A stretch of DNA of 64,000 bases from Hyphomicrobiales bacterium (GTDB lineage: Bacteria; Pseudomonadota; Alphaproteobacteria; Rhizobiales; Rhizobiaceae): contig UCMW01000010.1 of assembly GCA_900473745.1 (NCBI GenBank), positions 62,001 through 126,000 of the forward strand, read 5' to 3'. The notes under the pieces were generated by a model. The model searched no databases, was not told the origin of the DNA, and worked only from the letters and a program-made list of their open reading frames with translations. Positions 35,470-45,662 of the stretch are shown here, in pieces (the first letter of the stretch is position 1; every line of letters begins with the position of its first letter). Position numbers and translations under genes: made by a program.

Positions 35470-35627
35470 GATGCGGTTTCCTCGTCTGAATCGGCGACAA
35501 ACGCGAGAAATTTGACACTAATGTGGAAAAGGTGAATTCATAATGAAAATTGGGTTAACTCGCTGTGGGGGCGGACGAGAAGAACCGGCGTCGATGCGGG
35601 AACGCATCACTGGTTCGAGGGGGGAGA

Positions 35628-36110
35628 ATGCAGGATCGACTGAGGATGGAGGCCTTCATGCCGTTCCGGCTGCTGCGCGTGGCCGAGAGCGTCGATAACG
35701 GCTTCATGCAGTTCTGTGGTCCGGTGGACGAGCTGTCCTGGTCGGAGTGGCAGGTTCTCTGGTCGCTCGGCGAGCGGAGCCCGACCACGGCAAAAGCGAT
35801 ATCCGGGCATTCCGGCCTGTCCAAGACCAAAATCAGCCGGGCCGTGAAGGTGTTGGAAGACAAGGGCTATCTTGTGCGCCGAAAGGACCGGTTGGATCGG
35901 CGATTCGAGCTTCTGTCGCTGACGACCAAGGGCCAGCAGCGGTTCGAACGTCTGGCCAGCGAAGCCGGGGCCTATCAGCGCTGGCTTGAGCGCAACGTCA
36001 ACATCGCCTATCTCTCCTCGCTCGACAGCGGACTCGTCGGCCTGGAAGATCTGATTTCCACCGGCCATCTCCGCACCCCGCAGCGGCAGGCCGAGGAACC
36101 TCTTGCATGA
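35628..36110 (+). CDS. MarR-family transcriptional regulator
   Basis: The product has about 160 residues with the winged helix of MarR proteins (SWSEWQVLWSLGERSPTTAKAISGHSGLSKTKISRAVKVLEDKGYLVRRKDRLDRR, about 35-90). The wing carries the usual DRLDRR. The ATG at 35628 follows GGGGGAGA closely; an upstream in-frame GTG/TTG start adds 21 residues. It overlaps the DUF4432 gene as ATGA, so the pair is coupled and the regulator may respond to a sugar-like ligand related to that protein. Confidence 0.9.
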   Translation: MQDRLRMEAFMPFRLLRVAESVDNGFMQFCGPVDELSWSEWQVLWSLGERSPTTAKAISGHSGLSKTKISRAVKVLEDKGYLVRRKDRLDRRFELLSLTTKGQQRFERLASEAGAYQRWLERNVNIAYLSSLDSGLVGLEDLISTGHLRTPQRQAEEPLA

Positions 36111-36934
36111 TCATGTTTTCCGGCTCCCAGGGGCCGCGTCTATCCCTCGACGAGGGCTCGGTCTTCGATATCGGTTCCTGCGTTGTGGAGGGGATCGATC
36201 TCGCACCCGGACGGGCTATCCCCGATGATGGCGATCCGCGTATCGACCATTCGCTCGAAGGCTTTCTCTTTACCTGCGGACCGGACCATATCCGCCACCG
36301 CGAGCCGATCGCCGGGAGCGAGACGTCTTATCCCTTGCACGGTTCTTTCTCGGCCAATCCTGCCCACTCGATCGCCGTGACCGCCGAGGATGACGATCTC
36401 GTGGCACGGGCTGTTGTCGATGTCGATCTTGCGGCAGGGGGGCGAGCGCAGTTGCGGCGGCAGTGGCGACTGAAGGGTGACAGTGGCGAGGTGCAGCTTT
36501 CCGACACGGTGCTCAATATCGGCGAGACCGCCTTCCCGACGTTTCTGATGTATCACATGAACCTGGGCGCCAGGCATTTCGACGGGGGCACCCGGCTGGA
36601 AGGCGCAATGCTTGAAAGCGGTGGGGTGCCTTGGGCGTTCGGTGAAGGCGATCGCGACATCTTCTGCGTTCCGGCCGGTCACGGCGGCTGGGCGGAACTG
36701 AGGCTCGGTCCAATTGCGGCGATCGGCGGCAAACGGCTGAAAGTACGTTTCCGTACAGATACGCTGCCGCATCTGCAGGTCTGGCGTAACCAAAGGCTGC
36801 CTGCCTATGTGCTTGGCATCGAGCCCGTTTCGCACCGGTGGGCAGATCGCGCAGAACTCGAGGCCGCCGGAGAGTTCAACATCCTGCAGCCGGGCGAAAG
36901 CCGCGACTATGGCCTGGCATTTTCCTTCGTCTGA
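36107..36934 (+). CDS. DUF4432/aldose 1-epimerase-like protein
   Basis: The 275-residue product is made of short beta segments like the galactose mutarotase fold. Blocks include YPLHGSFSANPA near 83, FLMYHMNLGARHFDGG near 145 and LGIEPVSHRWADR near 243, where His and Glu could form the sugar site. The family (DUF4432) has no firm function; mutarotation of a sugar is the natural guess. It is translationally coupled to the MarR regulator upstream. Confidence 0.8.
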   Translation: MIMFSGSQGPRLSLDEGSVFDIGSCVVEGIDLAPGRAIPDDGDPRIDHSLEGFLFTCGPDHIRHREPIAGSETSYPLHGSFSANPAHSIAVTAEDDDLVARAVVDVDLAAGGRAQLRRQWRLKGDSGEVQLSDTVLNIGETAFPTFLMYHMNLGARHFDGGTRLEGAMLESGGVPWAFGEGDRDIFCVPAGHGGWAELRLGPIAAIGGKRLKVRFRTDTLPHLQVWRNQRLPAYVLGIEPVSHRWADRAELEAAGEFNILQPGESRDYGLAFSFV

Positions 36935-37018
36935 AGCGGGACGGCGAGCCTGTCGCGATTGACGCTCAAGAATGCCCGTCGTAGATGTTTGGCCCAAGGA
37001 AATTGACGAGGTGCCCCG

Positions 37019-37357
37019 ATGAACATCCGCCAGATCAACGAGGAATATTCGGTCAGCGGCCAGATCACGGTCGATGAGGTCGACGAGATCAAGGCGCTCG
37101 GCTTCAAGTCGATCGTTTGCCATCGTCCCGATGGCGAAGAGTTCGGACAGCCGGAATTCGCAGCCGTTGCCAAGCGCGCGGAAGAGCTCGGTCTGAAGAT
37201 CAAGCATGTGCCTGTCGGACCAATGGGCGTAACACCCGATGCCGTCGCCGACATGGTCGATGCACTGGAAGAGTTCGAACGACCGATGCTCGGTTACTGC
37301 CGCTCGGGTGCCCGTTCGACGGCAACCTACGAACACGCGCAACGCCAGCGCGGCTGA
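37019..37357 (+). CDS. TIGR01244/DUF442 phosphatase-like protein
   Basis: The 112-residue product has a cysteine phosphatase-like P-loop, CRSGARS near 98, at the C-terminus, and the N-terminal SGQITVDEVDEIKALGFKSIVCHRPDGEE typical of the family. Homologous domains are fused to metallo-hydrolases in Blh proteins, which act in sulfide and persulfide handling. Here the domain stands alone. A ribosome site (GAGG) precedes the ATG at 37019. The RidA gene follows 83 bases on. Confidence 0.85.
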   Translation: MNIRQINEEYSVSGQITVDEVDEIKALGFKSIVCHRPDGEEFGQPEFAAVAKRAEELGLKIKHVPVGPMGVTPDAVADMVDALEEFERPMLGYCRSGARSTATYEHAQRQRG

Positions 37358-37440
37358 CACCCCATTTCCAGTCTCTGTGGCCGGGCCATCGCGTCCGGCC
37401 CGTTTCGTTTTTCAAACCAGCCTCAAGCAGGAGTATTCCC

Positions 37441-37782
37441 ATGAGCATCAAGCGTATCGAGCCCGGCAAGCGCATGAGCGGCGCCGTCGTCCACGGCAAC
37501 ACTGTCTATCTGGCCGGTCAGGTCGGGGAAGGCACTTCGGTGACCGAGCAGTCGAAGTCGGCTCTGGCCGAAGTCGACCGCCTTTTGGCTGCTGCCGGCA
37601 CCGACAAGTCGAGGATACTGCAGACAATCATCTATCTCTCCGACATGTCGACCTTCGCCGAAATGAACGCCGTCTGGGAAGGCTGGATCGACCCGGCCAA
37701 CCCGCCGGCCCGCGCCACTAGCGGCGCGCCGCTCGCGACCCCGGACTACCTGGTCGAATTTATCGTCACCGCTGCCATCTGA
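37441..37782 (+). CDS. RidA/YjgF-family protein
   Basis: The product has 113 residues. Blocks are VVHGNTVYLAGQVGEG near 17, the LLAAAGTDKSRILQTIIYLSDM helix near 48, NAVWEGWIDPANPPAR near 77 and VEFIVTAAI at the end. The conserved Arg in NPPAR binds the substrate carboxylate in RidA proteins, which hydrolyse reactive enamines and imines. The ATG at 37441 follows CAGGAG. A much longer open frame upstream in the same frame is a shadow. Confidence 0.92.
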   Translation: MSIKRIEPGKRMSGAVVHGNTVYLAGQVGEGTSVTEQSKSALAEVDRLLAAAGTDKSRILQTIIYLSDMSTFAEMNAVWEGWIDPANPPARATSGAPLATPDYLVEFIVTAAI

Positions 37783-37810
37783 TTTTTCAGGGCAACGTCC
37801 AAAATGCGAA

Positions 37811-37838
37811 AGGCCGGGAGTGATCCCGGCCTTTTCTT
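37811..37838. terminator. Strong bidirectional terminator
   Basis: AGGCCGGGA (37811-37819), loop GTGA, TCCCGGCCT (37824-37832), then TTTCTTG. It separates the rightward RidA gene from the leftward TPP-enzyme gene. Confidence 0.92.
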
Positions 37839-37857
37839 GTTTATGCTCAAGTGCCTG

Positions 37858-39510
37858 TCAGGCTTTGTTGCGAATTTGAGTCAAGGTGCGGGTCGGCGTG
37901 ATCGCCTCGGGGTCGAGCTTGATCTCGATGATCGCGGGTTTGCCGGAAGCGCGAGCGCGCAGGAAGGCGGGGGCGAAATCTTCCGTCTTCTCGACGGTTT
38001 CGCCGTGGCCGCCATAGGCGCGGGCAAGTGCCGCGAAATCGGGGTTCGTGAGATCGGTGGCGCTGACGCGGCCCGGATATTCGCGCTCCTGGTGCATGCG
38101 GATCGTGCCGTACATGCCGTTGTTGATCACGAGCGTGATGATCGGCAGGTTGTAGCGCATGGCGGTCGCGAATTCCTGACCATGCATCATGAAGCAGCCG
38201 TCACCGGCAAAGCAGATCACTTCACGTTGCGGGAACAGCTGCTTGGCAGCGACTGCTGCCGGCAGGCCATAGCCCATGGAGCCCGAGGTCGGGGCGGCTT
38301 GGGTGTTGAAGGCCTGGAAACGATGGAAGCGATGCAGCCAGGTGGCATAGTTGCCGGCCCCGTTGGTGAAGATCGCATCCTTCGGCGTGTTGGCCTCGAT
38401 CCACTCCATGATCGGCCCCATCTGCACGGCGCCGGGGCCAGCCTTGGGCGGCGTCGACCAGGTGAGATAGGCGGCATGCATGGTCTCGGTGCGCTCGGCC
38501 CATACAGGGGCGGCGGGTGCATCGAGCGATGCGAGTGCTGCGACGAATTCCTCAGGTGCTGCACAGATCGCGAGATCGGCGCGGTAGACGCGGCCAAGTT
38601 CGGACGGATCCGGATGGATATGAACGAGCTTTTGCGTCGGGTAGGGGATGTCCATCAGCGTATAGGAGGAGGAGGGCATTTCGGAGAAACGGCCGCCGAG
38701 CAGGATCAGGAGATCGGCTTCCTTCACTTCCTTGGCCAGTGCCGGGTTGATGCCGATGCCGACATCGCCGGCGTAGGACGGATGCAGGTGGTCAAAGAGC
38801 ATCTGGCGGCGGAAGGAGCAGCCGACGGGCAGCCTGAACTTTTCGGCGAAGGCCTCAATGCCGGCCACTGAAGTCTCGCTCCAGCGCGTGCCGCCGAGAA
38901 CGACCATCGGGCGCTTGGCGGTCTTCAACATCTCGCCGAGGGCAGCGATCTGGCTTGGACCGGGATGGGCTTCGACGGGCGTATACGGCTTGGCTTCCGG
39001 GGCTTCGACTTCGTCGAGCAACATGTCTTCCGGCAGTGTCAGCACGACCGGGCCGGGACGGCCTGAGGTGGCGACGGCAAAGGCGCGGGTGACGAATTCC
39101 GGGATGCGGCGGGCGTCGTCGATCTCGCCCACCCATTTTGCAAATTCGGTGAAGGCGCGGCGGTACTCGACCTCCTGAAAGGCTTCGCGTTCCTTCATGT
39201 CGCGACCGATCTGGCCGATGAAGAGGATCATCGGAATCGAATCCTGTTTGGCGACATGCAGGCCGGCAGAGGCGTTGGTGGCGCCCGGACCTCGGGTGAC
39301 CATGCAGATACCTGGCTTGCCGGTGAGGCGGCCCCAGGCATCGGCCATCATCGCAGCACCGCCTTCCTGGCGGCAGACCAGCGTCTCGATGCCACTGTCT
39401 TTCAGCGCATCGAGGACTGCCAGATAGCTTTCGCCGGGAACGCAGGACACGCGCTCGACGCCGTTGGCCTTCAGCGCCTCGACGATCAGTTCACCGCCGG
39501 TTCTCTTCAT
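37858..39510 (-). CDS. Thiamine pyrophosphate-dependent enzyme (acetolactate synthase-like)
   Basis: The 550-residue product has the three-domain TPP enzyme layout. The N-terminal Pyr domain has the cofactor-activating Glu in CRQEGGAAMMADA near 48. A central domain follows at 190-320. The C-terminal PP domain has the Mg/TPP motif GDGCFMMHGQE...NNGMYG near 440-470. Possible activities include 2-oxoacid decarboxylation, acetohydroxyacid synthesis and oxalyl-CoA decarboxylation. The overlapping upstream gene is a class III CoA-transferase, an arrangement that recalls frc-oxc, but the N-terminal sequence is not diagnostic. Confidence 0.88.
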   Translation of the reverse strand: MKRTGGELIVEALKANGVERVSCVPGESYLAVLDALKDSGIETLVCRQEGGAAMMADAWGRLTGKPGICMVTRGPGATNASAGLHVAKQDSIPMILFIGQIGRDMKEREAFQEVEYRRAFTEFAKWVGEIDDARRIPEFVTRAFAVATSGRPGPVVLTLPEDMLLDEVEAPEAKPYTPVEAHPGPSQIAALGEMLKTAKRPMVVLGGTRWSETSVAGIEAFAEKFRLPVGCSFRRQMLFDHLHPSYAGDVGIGINPALAKEVKEADLLILLGGRFSEMPSSSYTLMDIPYPTQKLVHIHPDPSELGRVYRADLAICAAPEEFVAALASLDAPAAPVWAERTETMHAAYLTWSTPPKAGPGAVQMGPIMEWIEANTPKDAIFTNGAGNYATWLHRFHRFQAFNTQAAPTSGSMGYGLPAAVAAKQLFPQREVICFAGDGCFMMHGQEFATAMRYNLPIITLVINNGMYGTIRMHQEREYPGRVSATDLTNPDFAALARAYGGHGETVEKTEDFAPAFLRARASGKPAIIEIKLDPEAITPTRTLTQIRNKA

Positions 39511-40706
39511 TTCGTCTTCCTTTCCAGCTCGGCCAGTTCGGCCAGAATTTCGTTTCCATGCTCGCCGATGCGCGGGCTTGGGCGCTCATAGCGCAGAGGG
39601 GTCTCGGAGAGCACGATCGGCGTACGCACGCTTGGGATCACCGTGCCCTTGTCGTCGGTCAGTTCGATCTTCAGGCCGCGTGCCTGCACCTGCGGGTCTG
39701 AGAACATTTCCTCGATCGAGTTGATCGGTCCCGCCGGCACGGCATTCGCCTCACAGGCGGAGAGCAGATCGTGCTTCTGCCACTTCTCTGTTTCTGCGGT
39801 GACGATGCGGCGGACCTCGACCTTGTTGGCGACACGGGCCTTGTTGGTGGCGAAGCGCTCGTCCTCGGCGATGGCGGGAATGCCGAGGATTGTGCAGAGG
39901 CGTTTGAACTGCCCGTCATTGCCGACGGCGAGGATCAAATGGCCGTCTGCTGTCGGCACGACTTCGTAAGGGCTGATGTTCGGATGGGCATTGCCCAGCC
40001 GGGTCGGCGGCTTGCCGGAGATCAGGTAGTTCATGTTCTGGTTGGCGAGCACCGCCGACATGACGTCGAGCAGCGCCATATCCACGAACTGGCCCTGGCC
40101 TGTTTTCATCACATGAATGAGGGCTGCCTGGATGGCGGTCACGGCATAGATGCCGGTGAAGATGTCGGCAATGGCGACGCCTGCCTTCATCGGTTCGCCG
40201 TCCTTCTCGCCCGTGATCGACATGAAGCCGGACATGCCCTGGACAATGTAGTCATAGCCGGCGAAATCGGCATAGGGGCCGTTCTGACCAAAACCGGTGA
40301 TCGAGCAGTAGACGAGCTTGGGGTTGATCGCCTTCAGGCTCTCGTAGTCGAGGCCGTATTTTTCAAGACCGCCGCGCTTGAAATTCTCGATCACCACATC
40401 GGCAGATGCGCAGAGGCGGCGGACAGTCTCCTGTCCCTCCGGTGTCTTCAGGTCGACTGATATCGAGCGCTTGTTGCGGTTGGTCGAATGGTAATAGGCG
40501 GCCGAGAGGTTTTCGCCAACGGCGCCCTCGACGAAGGGAGGCCCCCAGGCGCGGGTGTCGTCTCCACCTTCGGGGTTTTCCACCTTGATCACATCTGCGC
40601 CGAGATCGGCCAGCATCTGGCCCGCCCAAGGGCCGGCCAGCACGCGGGCGAGTTCGATGACCCGGATACCGGCGAGCGGGGCAGGGGCTGTGGGCTTTGG
40701 CGTCAT
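39507..40706 (-). CDS. Family III CoA-transferase (CaiB/BaiF type)
   Basis: The 399-residue product has the interlocked CaiB fold signature: LAGIRVIELARVLAGPWAGQMLADLGADVIKVE at residues 11-43, RNKRSISVDLK near 77, YDYIVQGMSG near 155, and the catalytic Asp in VDMALLDVMSAVL near 206. It moves CoA between carboxylic acids. The four-base overlap with the TPP-enzyme gene implies coupled synthesis and a shared pathway in which a CoA ester is formed and then decarboxylated or condensed. The substrate is unknown. Confidence 0.92.
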   Translation of the reverse strand: MTPKPTAPAPLAGIRVIELARVLAGPWAGQMLADLGADVIKVENPEGGDDTRAWGPPFVEGAVGENLSAAYYHSTNRNKRSISVDLKTPEGQETVRRLCASADVVIENFKRGGLEKYGLDYESLKAINPKLVYCSITGFGQNGPYADFAGYDYIVQGMSGFMSITGEKDGEPMKAGVAIADIFTGIYAVTAIQAALIHVMKTGQGQFVDMALLDVMSAVLANQNMNYLISGKPPTRLGNAHPNISPYEVVPTADGHLILAVGNDGQFKRLCTILGIPAIAEDERFATNKARVANKVEVRRIVTAETEKWQKHDLLSACEANAVPAGPINSIEEMFSDPQVQARGLKIELTDDKGTVIPSVRTPIVLSETPLRYERPSPRIGEHGNEILAELAELERKTK

Positions 40707-40866
40707 TGCGCGATCCTGTGCGGCGTCGTCAGGTTCAGCGGTCCAACGAGGTTAAATCGCTTGCCATGACAAGAACTGCTGTCGAGCGAGCTATACCGGC
40801 GGATTTTGCCATCTGCACCTGATATTCTCTCATGGCATCATTCCCTTTCGGCAATATACCGGCGCC

Positions 40867-41793
40867 TCAGGGGCCAAGATTGCCGAGCCAGGCGATAAAG
40901 TCGCCGATTGCCTTTTCCCGGCCGATCTCGTTCAACGTCTCGTGGCGCATGCCGTCATAGACCGTGGTCTCGACATCGGTCATGCCCGCATCCAGCATGC
41001 GCTGGCCGAGCCAACGGATCTCACGGCCCTTGTTGGTCACCGGATCTTCGGCGCCGCCGACGAGATAGACCGGAAGCCGCTGCGGCAGGCGCGCGAGACG
41101 TTCCAGGTCGGCGCCGGCAAAGGTTAGCTTAAGGATGTCGCGCCACATCGAGACGCTGGCGTCGAAGCCGCAGAGCGGGTCGGTGATATAGGCGTCCACT
41201 TCCTTCGGATCATGCGATAGCCAATCAAAGGCCGTGCGATGGCCGGGGATCGCGCGGCCCCAGGCGGCAAAAGTCGCTTTCGGCAGGATCATGGAGGGGA
41301 CATCGGAGCCCTTCAGCATCTGCTCCAGGTATAGGACGCCCTGGGCGAAGCGGCCGGCAAGGCCGGGATTGAAATTGGAGTTCCAAATCGACAGGGCATG
41401 AAAGGCTTGCGGGTGCTCGATCGCCACGTTGAGCGCAATCAGGCCGCCCATAGAGTGACCGAAGAGGATAACAGGGAGTCCGGGTTGGCGCTCGACAGCG
41501 AGGTCCCGCATCGCCATGACGTCTGCAATCAGTTTGGCGGTTCCGTCCTTGCGGGCAAACAGGCCGAGCGCTGAATCCGGCGCCGTGGTTTCGCCATGGC
41601 CACGATGGTCGTGCGCGTAGACGTGATAGCCCCGCGACGCCAGCGCTTCGGCGAATGCCTGATAGCGGCGGGAGTGTTCCGCAAGGCCGTGACAAATCAA
41701 AACGATGCCGCGTGCTGCGGTATCGGCTGGCTGGTGGTGATAGGCGAGGCGGGCGCCGGTCGGCGATTGGTGAAATTCTAGATCTGAAAACAT
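40867..41793 (-). CDS. Alpha/beta hydrolase, monoacylglycerol lipase/lysophospholipase type
   Basis: The product has about 308 residues. The oxyanion block is ICHGLAEHSRRY near 31, nucleophile Ser is in FGHSMGGLIAL near 107, Asp in GGAEDPVT near 246, and His in DGMRHETLNE near 278. This family (Hydrolase_4) cleaves monoacylglycerols or lysophospholipids. The ATG at 41793 follows GGGAGAACCGA; the frame from 41856 has no comparable site. It lies alone on this strand, divergent from the GT-C-like gene. Confidence 0.88.
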   Translation of the reverse strand: MFSDLEFHQSPTGARLAYHHQPADTAARGIVLICHGLAEHSRRYQAFAEALASRGYHVYAHDHRGHGETTAPDSALGLFARKDGTAKLIADVMAMRDLAVERQPGLPVILFGHSMGGLIALNVAIEHPQAFHALSIWNSNFNPGLAGRFAQGVLYLEQMLKGSDVPSMILPKATFAAWGRAIPGHRTAFDWLSHDPKEVDAYITDPLCGFDASVSMWRDILKLTFAGADLERLARLPQRLPVYLVGGAEDPVTNKGREIRWLGQRMLDAGMTDVETTVYDGMRHETLNEIGREKAIGDFIAWLGNLGP

Positions 41794-41951
41794 TCGGTTC
41801 TCCCAGAGCGGCGATAGAACCGGATTCAAGAGCAGCGTGCAATGGCCTGACGACATTGTTCAAATTTACAATGTCGCTGTAACCCAGCGTTAAGTCGTCG
41901 AAGTCAATCTACAGCCATTGCGAGTGCGCGTATTCCGGGTGGATTGTTCTT

Positions 41952-43751
41952 GTGCGTATTGAAGAAATAGTGCGACGGCCGAGCCGACCTCAAGTGTCAC
42001 ATTCGCATCCATTGCTTTTCCAAGCCGCTATCGCCTTTCTGGTCGCAGGGGCGATCCTTCTTCTGGACCTTTCCGACGGGCATGTTGTGATGCTCGATGT
42101 CGACGACCGCATGCGCGCCCTGCAGATCCGGCTTCTTTCTTCAGGCCAAGCGGGCTGGTTCGATCTATCCATACCCGCTGTCCGACTGCCGGAAGTCTAC
42201 GTCTCGCCTTGGTCGAGGCTCGTCGATCTTCCCTATGTTGCCATCGGTTGGATGCTGGCGCCGCTCATGGGGGATGCCGAGGCTTTGCGTTTGGCATTTT
42301 CGGTCTGGCCGCTGAGCATGCTGGCGGTGTTCTCGCTGCTCATCGCAGTTTTTCTGCAGAGGCCGACGGTGACCCGGGGGTGGAGGCCCGCTCGCGCTGG
42401 CCTGATCGTCTGCCTGGTGACAGTGATGATGGGCCCAGCGCTTGGGGATTTCTCACCCGGGCGGATCGATCATCACAATTGGCAGTTGATTTCCATGGTC
42501 TGCATCCTAATCGGCCTTAAGCGTTTCGATTCGACTGGAGGTCTCCTTGTCGGTCTAAGTGCCGCCATGTCGCTGGTTGTCGGCCTGGAATGTCTGCCAC
42601 TGATCGTCGTCGCTTATGGTGCGCTCGTGATTTGCTGGCTCTGGAGGGTGCCGGGGGCAGAGGTGATCATGGGGGCTAGTGGCCTTGGCGTCGCGGTCGC
42701 CTCTCTCCTGTTCGGGCTGCTCTTCGTTGGGCCAAACGGTCTAACTGCCGCAGCCTGCGACAGTTTTTCGGCACCCTTCGCATTGGCCGCCGTCGGTGCT
42801 GGCGCCATGTTGTTCTGTCTTGCCAGGTGGGGCGGGTCCCGTTCCATTCTGCCTCGCATCATGATGTTCATCGCCGCAGCCGCGGCGATCCTGTCGCTGG
42901 TGGTGGTGTTTTACCCTGAGTGTCTGGACGGTCCCTACGCATTGATCGATCCAAGTGTGAGGGTGAATTGGCTGGATCGCATCCAGCAGGAGCATGGACT
43001 ATTATTTCAGTTGCTGGCGGGTGCGATGAGTGTTCTGCCGATCGTCGTCGTCCTTTGCCTAGTCGCTGTCTGGACCGTGCCAGGCGTATGGCACCGAAGA
43101 CAAGAAGAGCCCGGCATGGTTCTGGCGTTCGTTGTCGCCCTGGCCGCCCTGGTGGCTACCATGCTGCAGTTGCGTTACGCCCGCTTCTCCGTCGCGCTGA
43201 TGCCGCTGTTCGTCCCGGTCATCATAGGCGGGCTGCAGAGCGCGCGCCGGGAAGCAAGAAGGCCCATCCCGTTCGCGTCTTCTGCCCTGCTCATCGGGGG
43301 GCTCCTCCTCACGGCTATGGTACTGCCAAGAAAGACCGTTGGCGGTGAGATAGTCGACACCATGCGCAATGCTTGTGACCAGGCCAAGTTTTCTGCCCTG
43401 GTACAGTTGCCACCGGGGCGGGTGCTTGCGCCCCACGGACTGGGTTTGCCTCTCATCGAGGCCGGGCAGGGGCGACTTCAGGTGGCTGCCATTCCCTTTC
43501 ATCGCGCCGCGCCGGGTCTCGCGACCGTCTTCACCGCTTTTCTGTCCGACGATGTCGCCGCTCGCCGCAATGCCGTGGAGAATTTCGATTATGTAGCGGT
43601 TTGTGCATTGCCGCCCGGCCTGGCACTCCCCGGTGGCGGGATGTATGCAGCGCTTATCCATGGCCGAGGCTGGCCGGGTCTCGAGGAGTTGTCGCCCGGT
43701 TCTCTGTGGCCACTTCGGATCTTCCGCATCGATCACGCCCATTTTCGATGA
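41952..43751 (+). CDS. Large polytopic membrane protein, GT-C-like glycosyltransferase candidate
   Basis: The 599-residue product has about eleven to thirteen hydrophobic segments and a soluble C-terminal region of roughly 130 residues. An acidic DVDDR motif in the first outer loop (near 50) and GRIDHHNWQL near 175 in the next loop resemble the metal-binding Asp/His loops of GT-C enzymes such as oligosaccharyl and dolichyl-phosphate-sugar transferases. Those use lipid-linked sugars on the periplasmic side. The start is a GTG with GGGTGGA upstream. No sugar genes adjoin. The family call is tentative, but the membrane topology is clear. Confidence 0.55.
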   Translation: MRIEEIVRRPSRPQVSHSHPLLFQAAIAFLVAGAILLLDLSDGHVVMLDVDDRMRALQIRLLSSGQAGWFDLSIPAVRLPEVYVSPWSRLVDLPYVAIGWMLAPLMGDAEALRLAFSVWPLSMLAVFSLLIAVFLQRPTVTRGWRPARAGLIVCLVTVMMGPALGDFSPGRIDHHNWQLISMVCILIGLKRFDSTGGLLVGLSAAMSLVVGLECLPLIVVAYGALVICWLWRVPGAEVIMGASGLGVAVASLLFGLLFVGPNGLTAAACDSFSAPFALAAVGAGAMLFCLARWGGSRSILPRIMMFIAAAAAILSLVVVFYPECLDGPYALIDPSVRVNWLDRIQQEHGLLFQLLAGAMSVLPIVVVLCLVAVWTVPGVWHRRQEEPGMVLAFVVALAALVATMLQLRYARFSVALMPLFVPVIIGGLQSARREARRPIPFASSALLIGGLLLTAMVLPRKTVGGEIVDTMRNACDQAKFSALVQLPPGRVLAPHGLGLPLIEAGQGRLQVAAIPFHRAAPGLATVFTAFLSDDVAARRNAVENFDYVAVCALPPGLALPGGGMYAALIHGRGWPGLEELSPGSLWPLRIFRIDHAHFR

Positions 43752-43864
43752 ATCGCAGCGATGCGTTTCGCGAAAATCAGTCGATAGGTGTGTCCCTGCA
43801 TTGCCCCACAAGCGCAATTCGCCTACATAGCGGCAAATTCCCAATCCCGCCGGAGCAAGACCCC

Positions 43865-45514
<1,650 letters not shown>

Positions 45515-45544
45515 GCCGAGTTCTCGTGATATGAATAAGGGCCG

Positions 45545-45568
45545 GGCCGGTAGGCGCCGGCCATTTTT
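45545..45568 (+). terminator. Intrinsic terminator after ettA
   Basis: GGCCGG-TAGGCG-CCGGCC followed by ATTTTTG, 31 bases after the ettA stop. Confidence 0.85.
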
Positions 45569-45622
45569 GCTGCCACCAATTCGTTCGCCAAACAAGATTT
45601 ACCTTGCATCCAGCCCGGATGG

Positions 45623-45644
45623 GACATAAAGATATCTTTATGTC
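45623..45644. promoter_or_regulatory. SahR-type operator before the regulator-metF operon
   Basis: A perfect 22-bp palindrome contains the same 20-mer found before metH, ACATAAAGATATCTTTATGT, extended by one G/C pair. It ends 18 bases before the ATG at 45663, so it overlaps the promoter or transcript start. The regulator probably controls itself and metF here. Confidence 0.88.
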
Positions 45645-45662
45645 GTTATTGCGGTGGTGCAG

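Noticed and set aside
43601-43864. N-terminal extension of EttA
   Set aside because: It overlaps the previous membrane-protein gene in another frame, and the conserved EttA start MARQFIY is at 43865.
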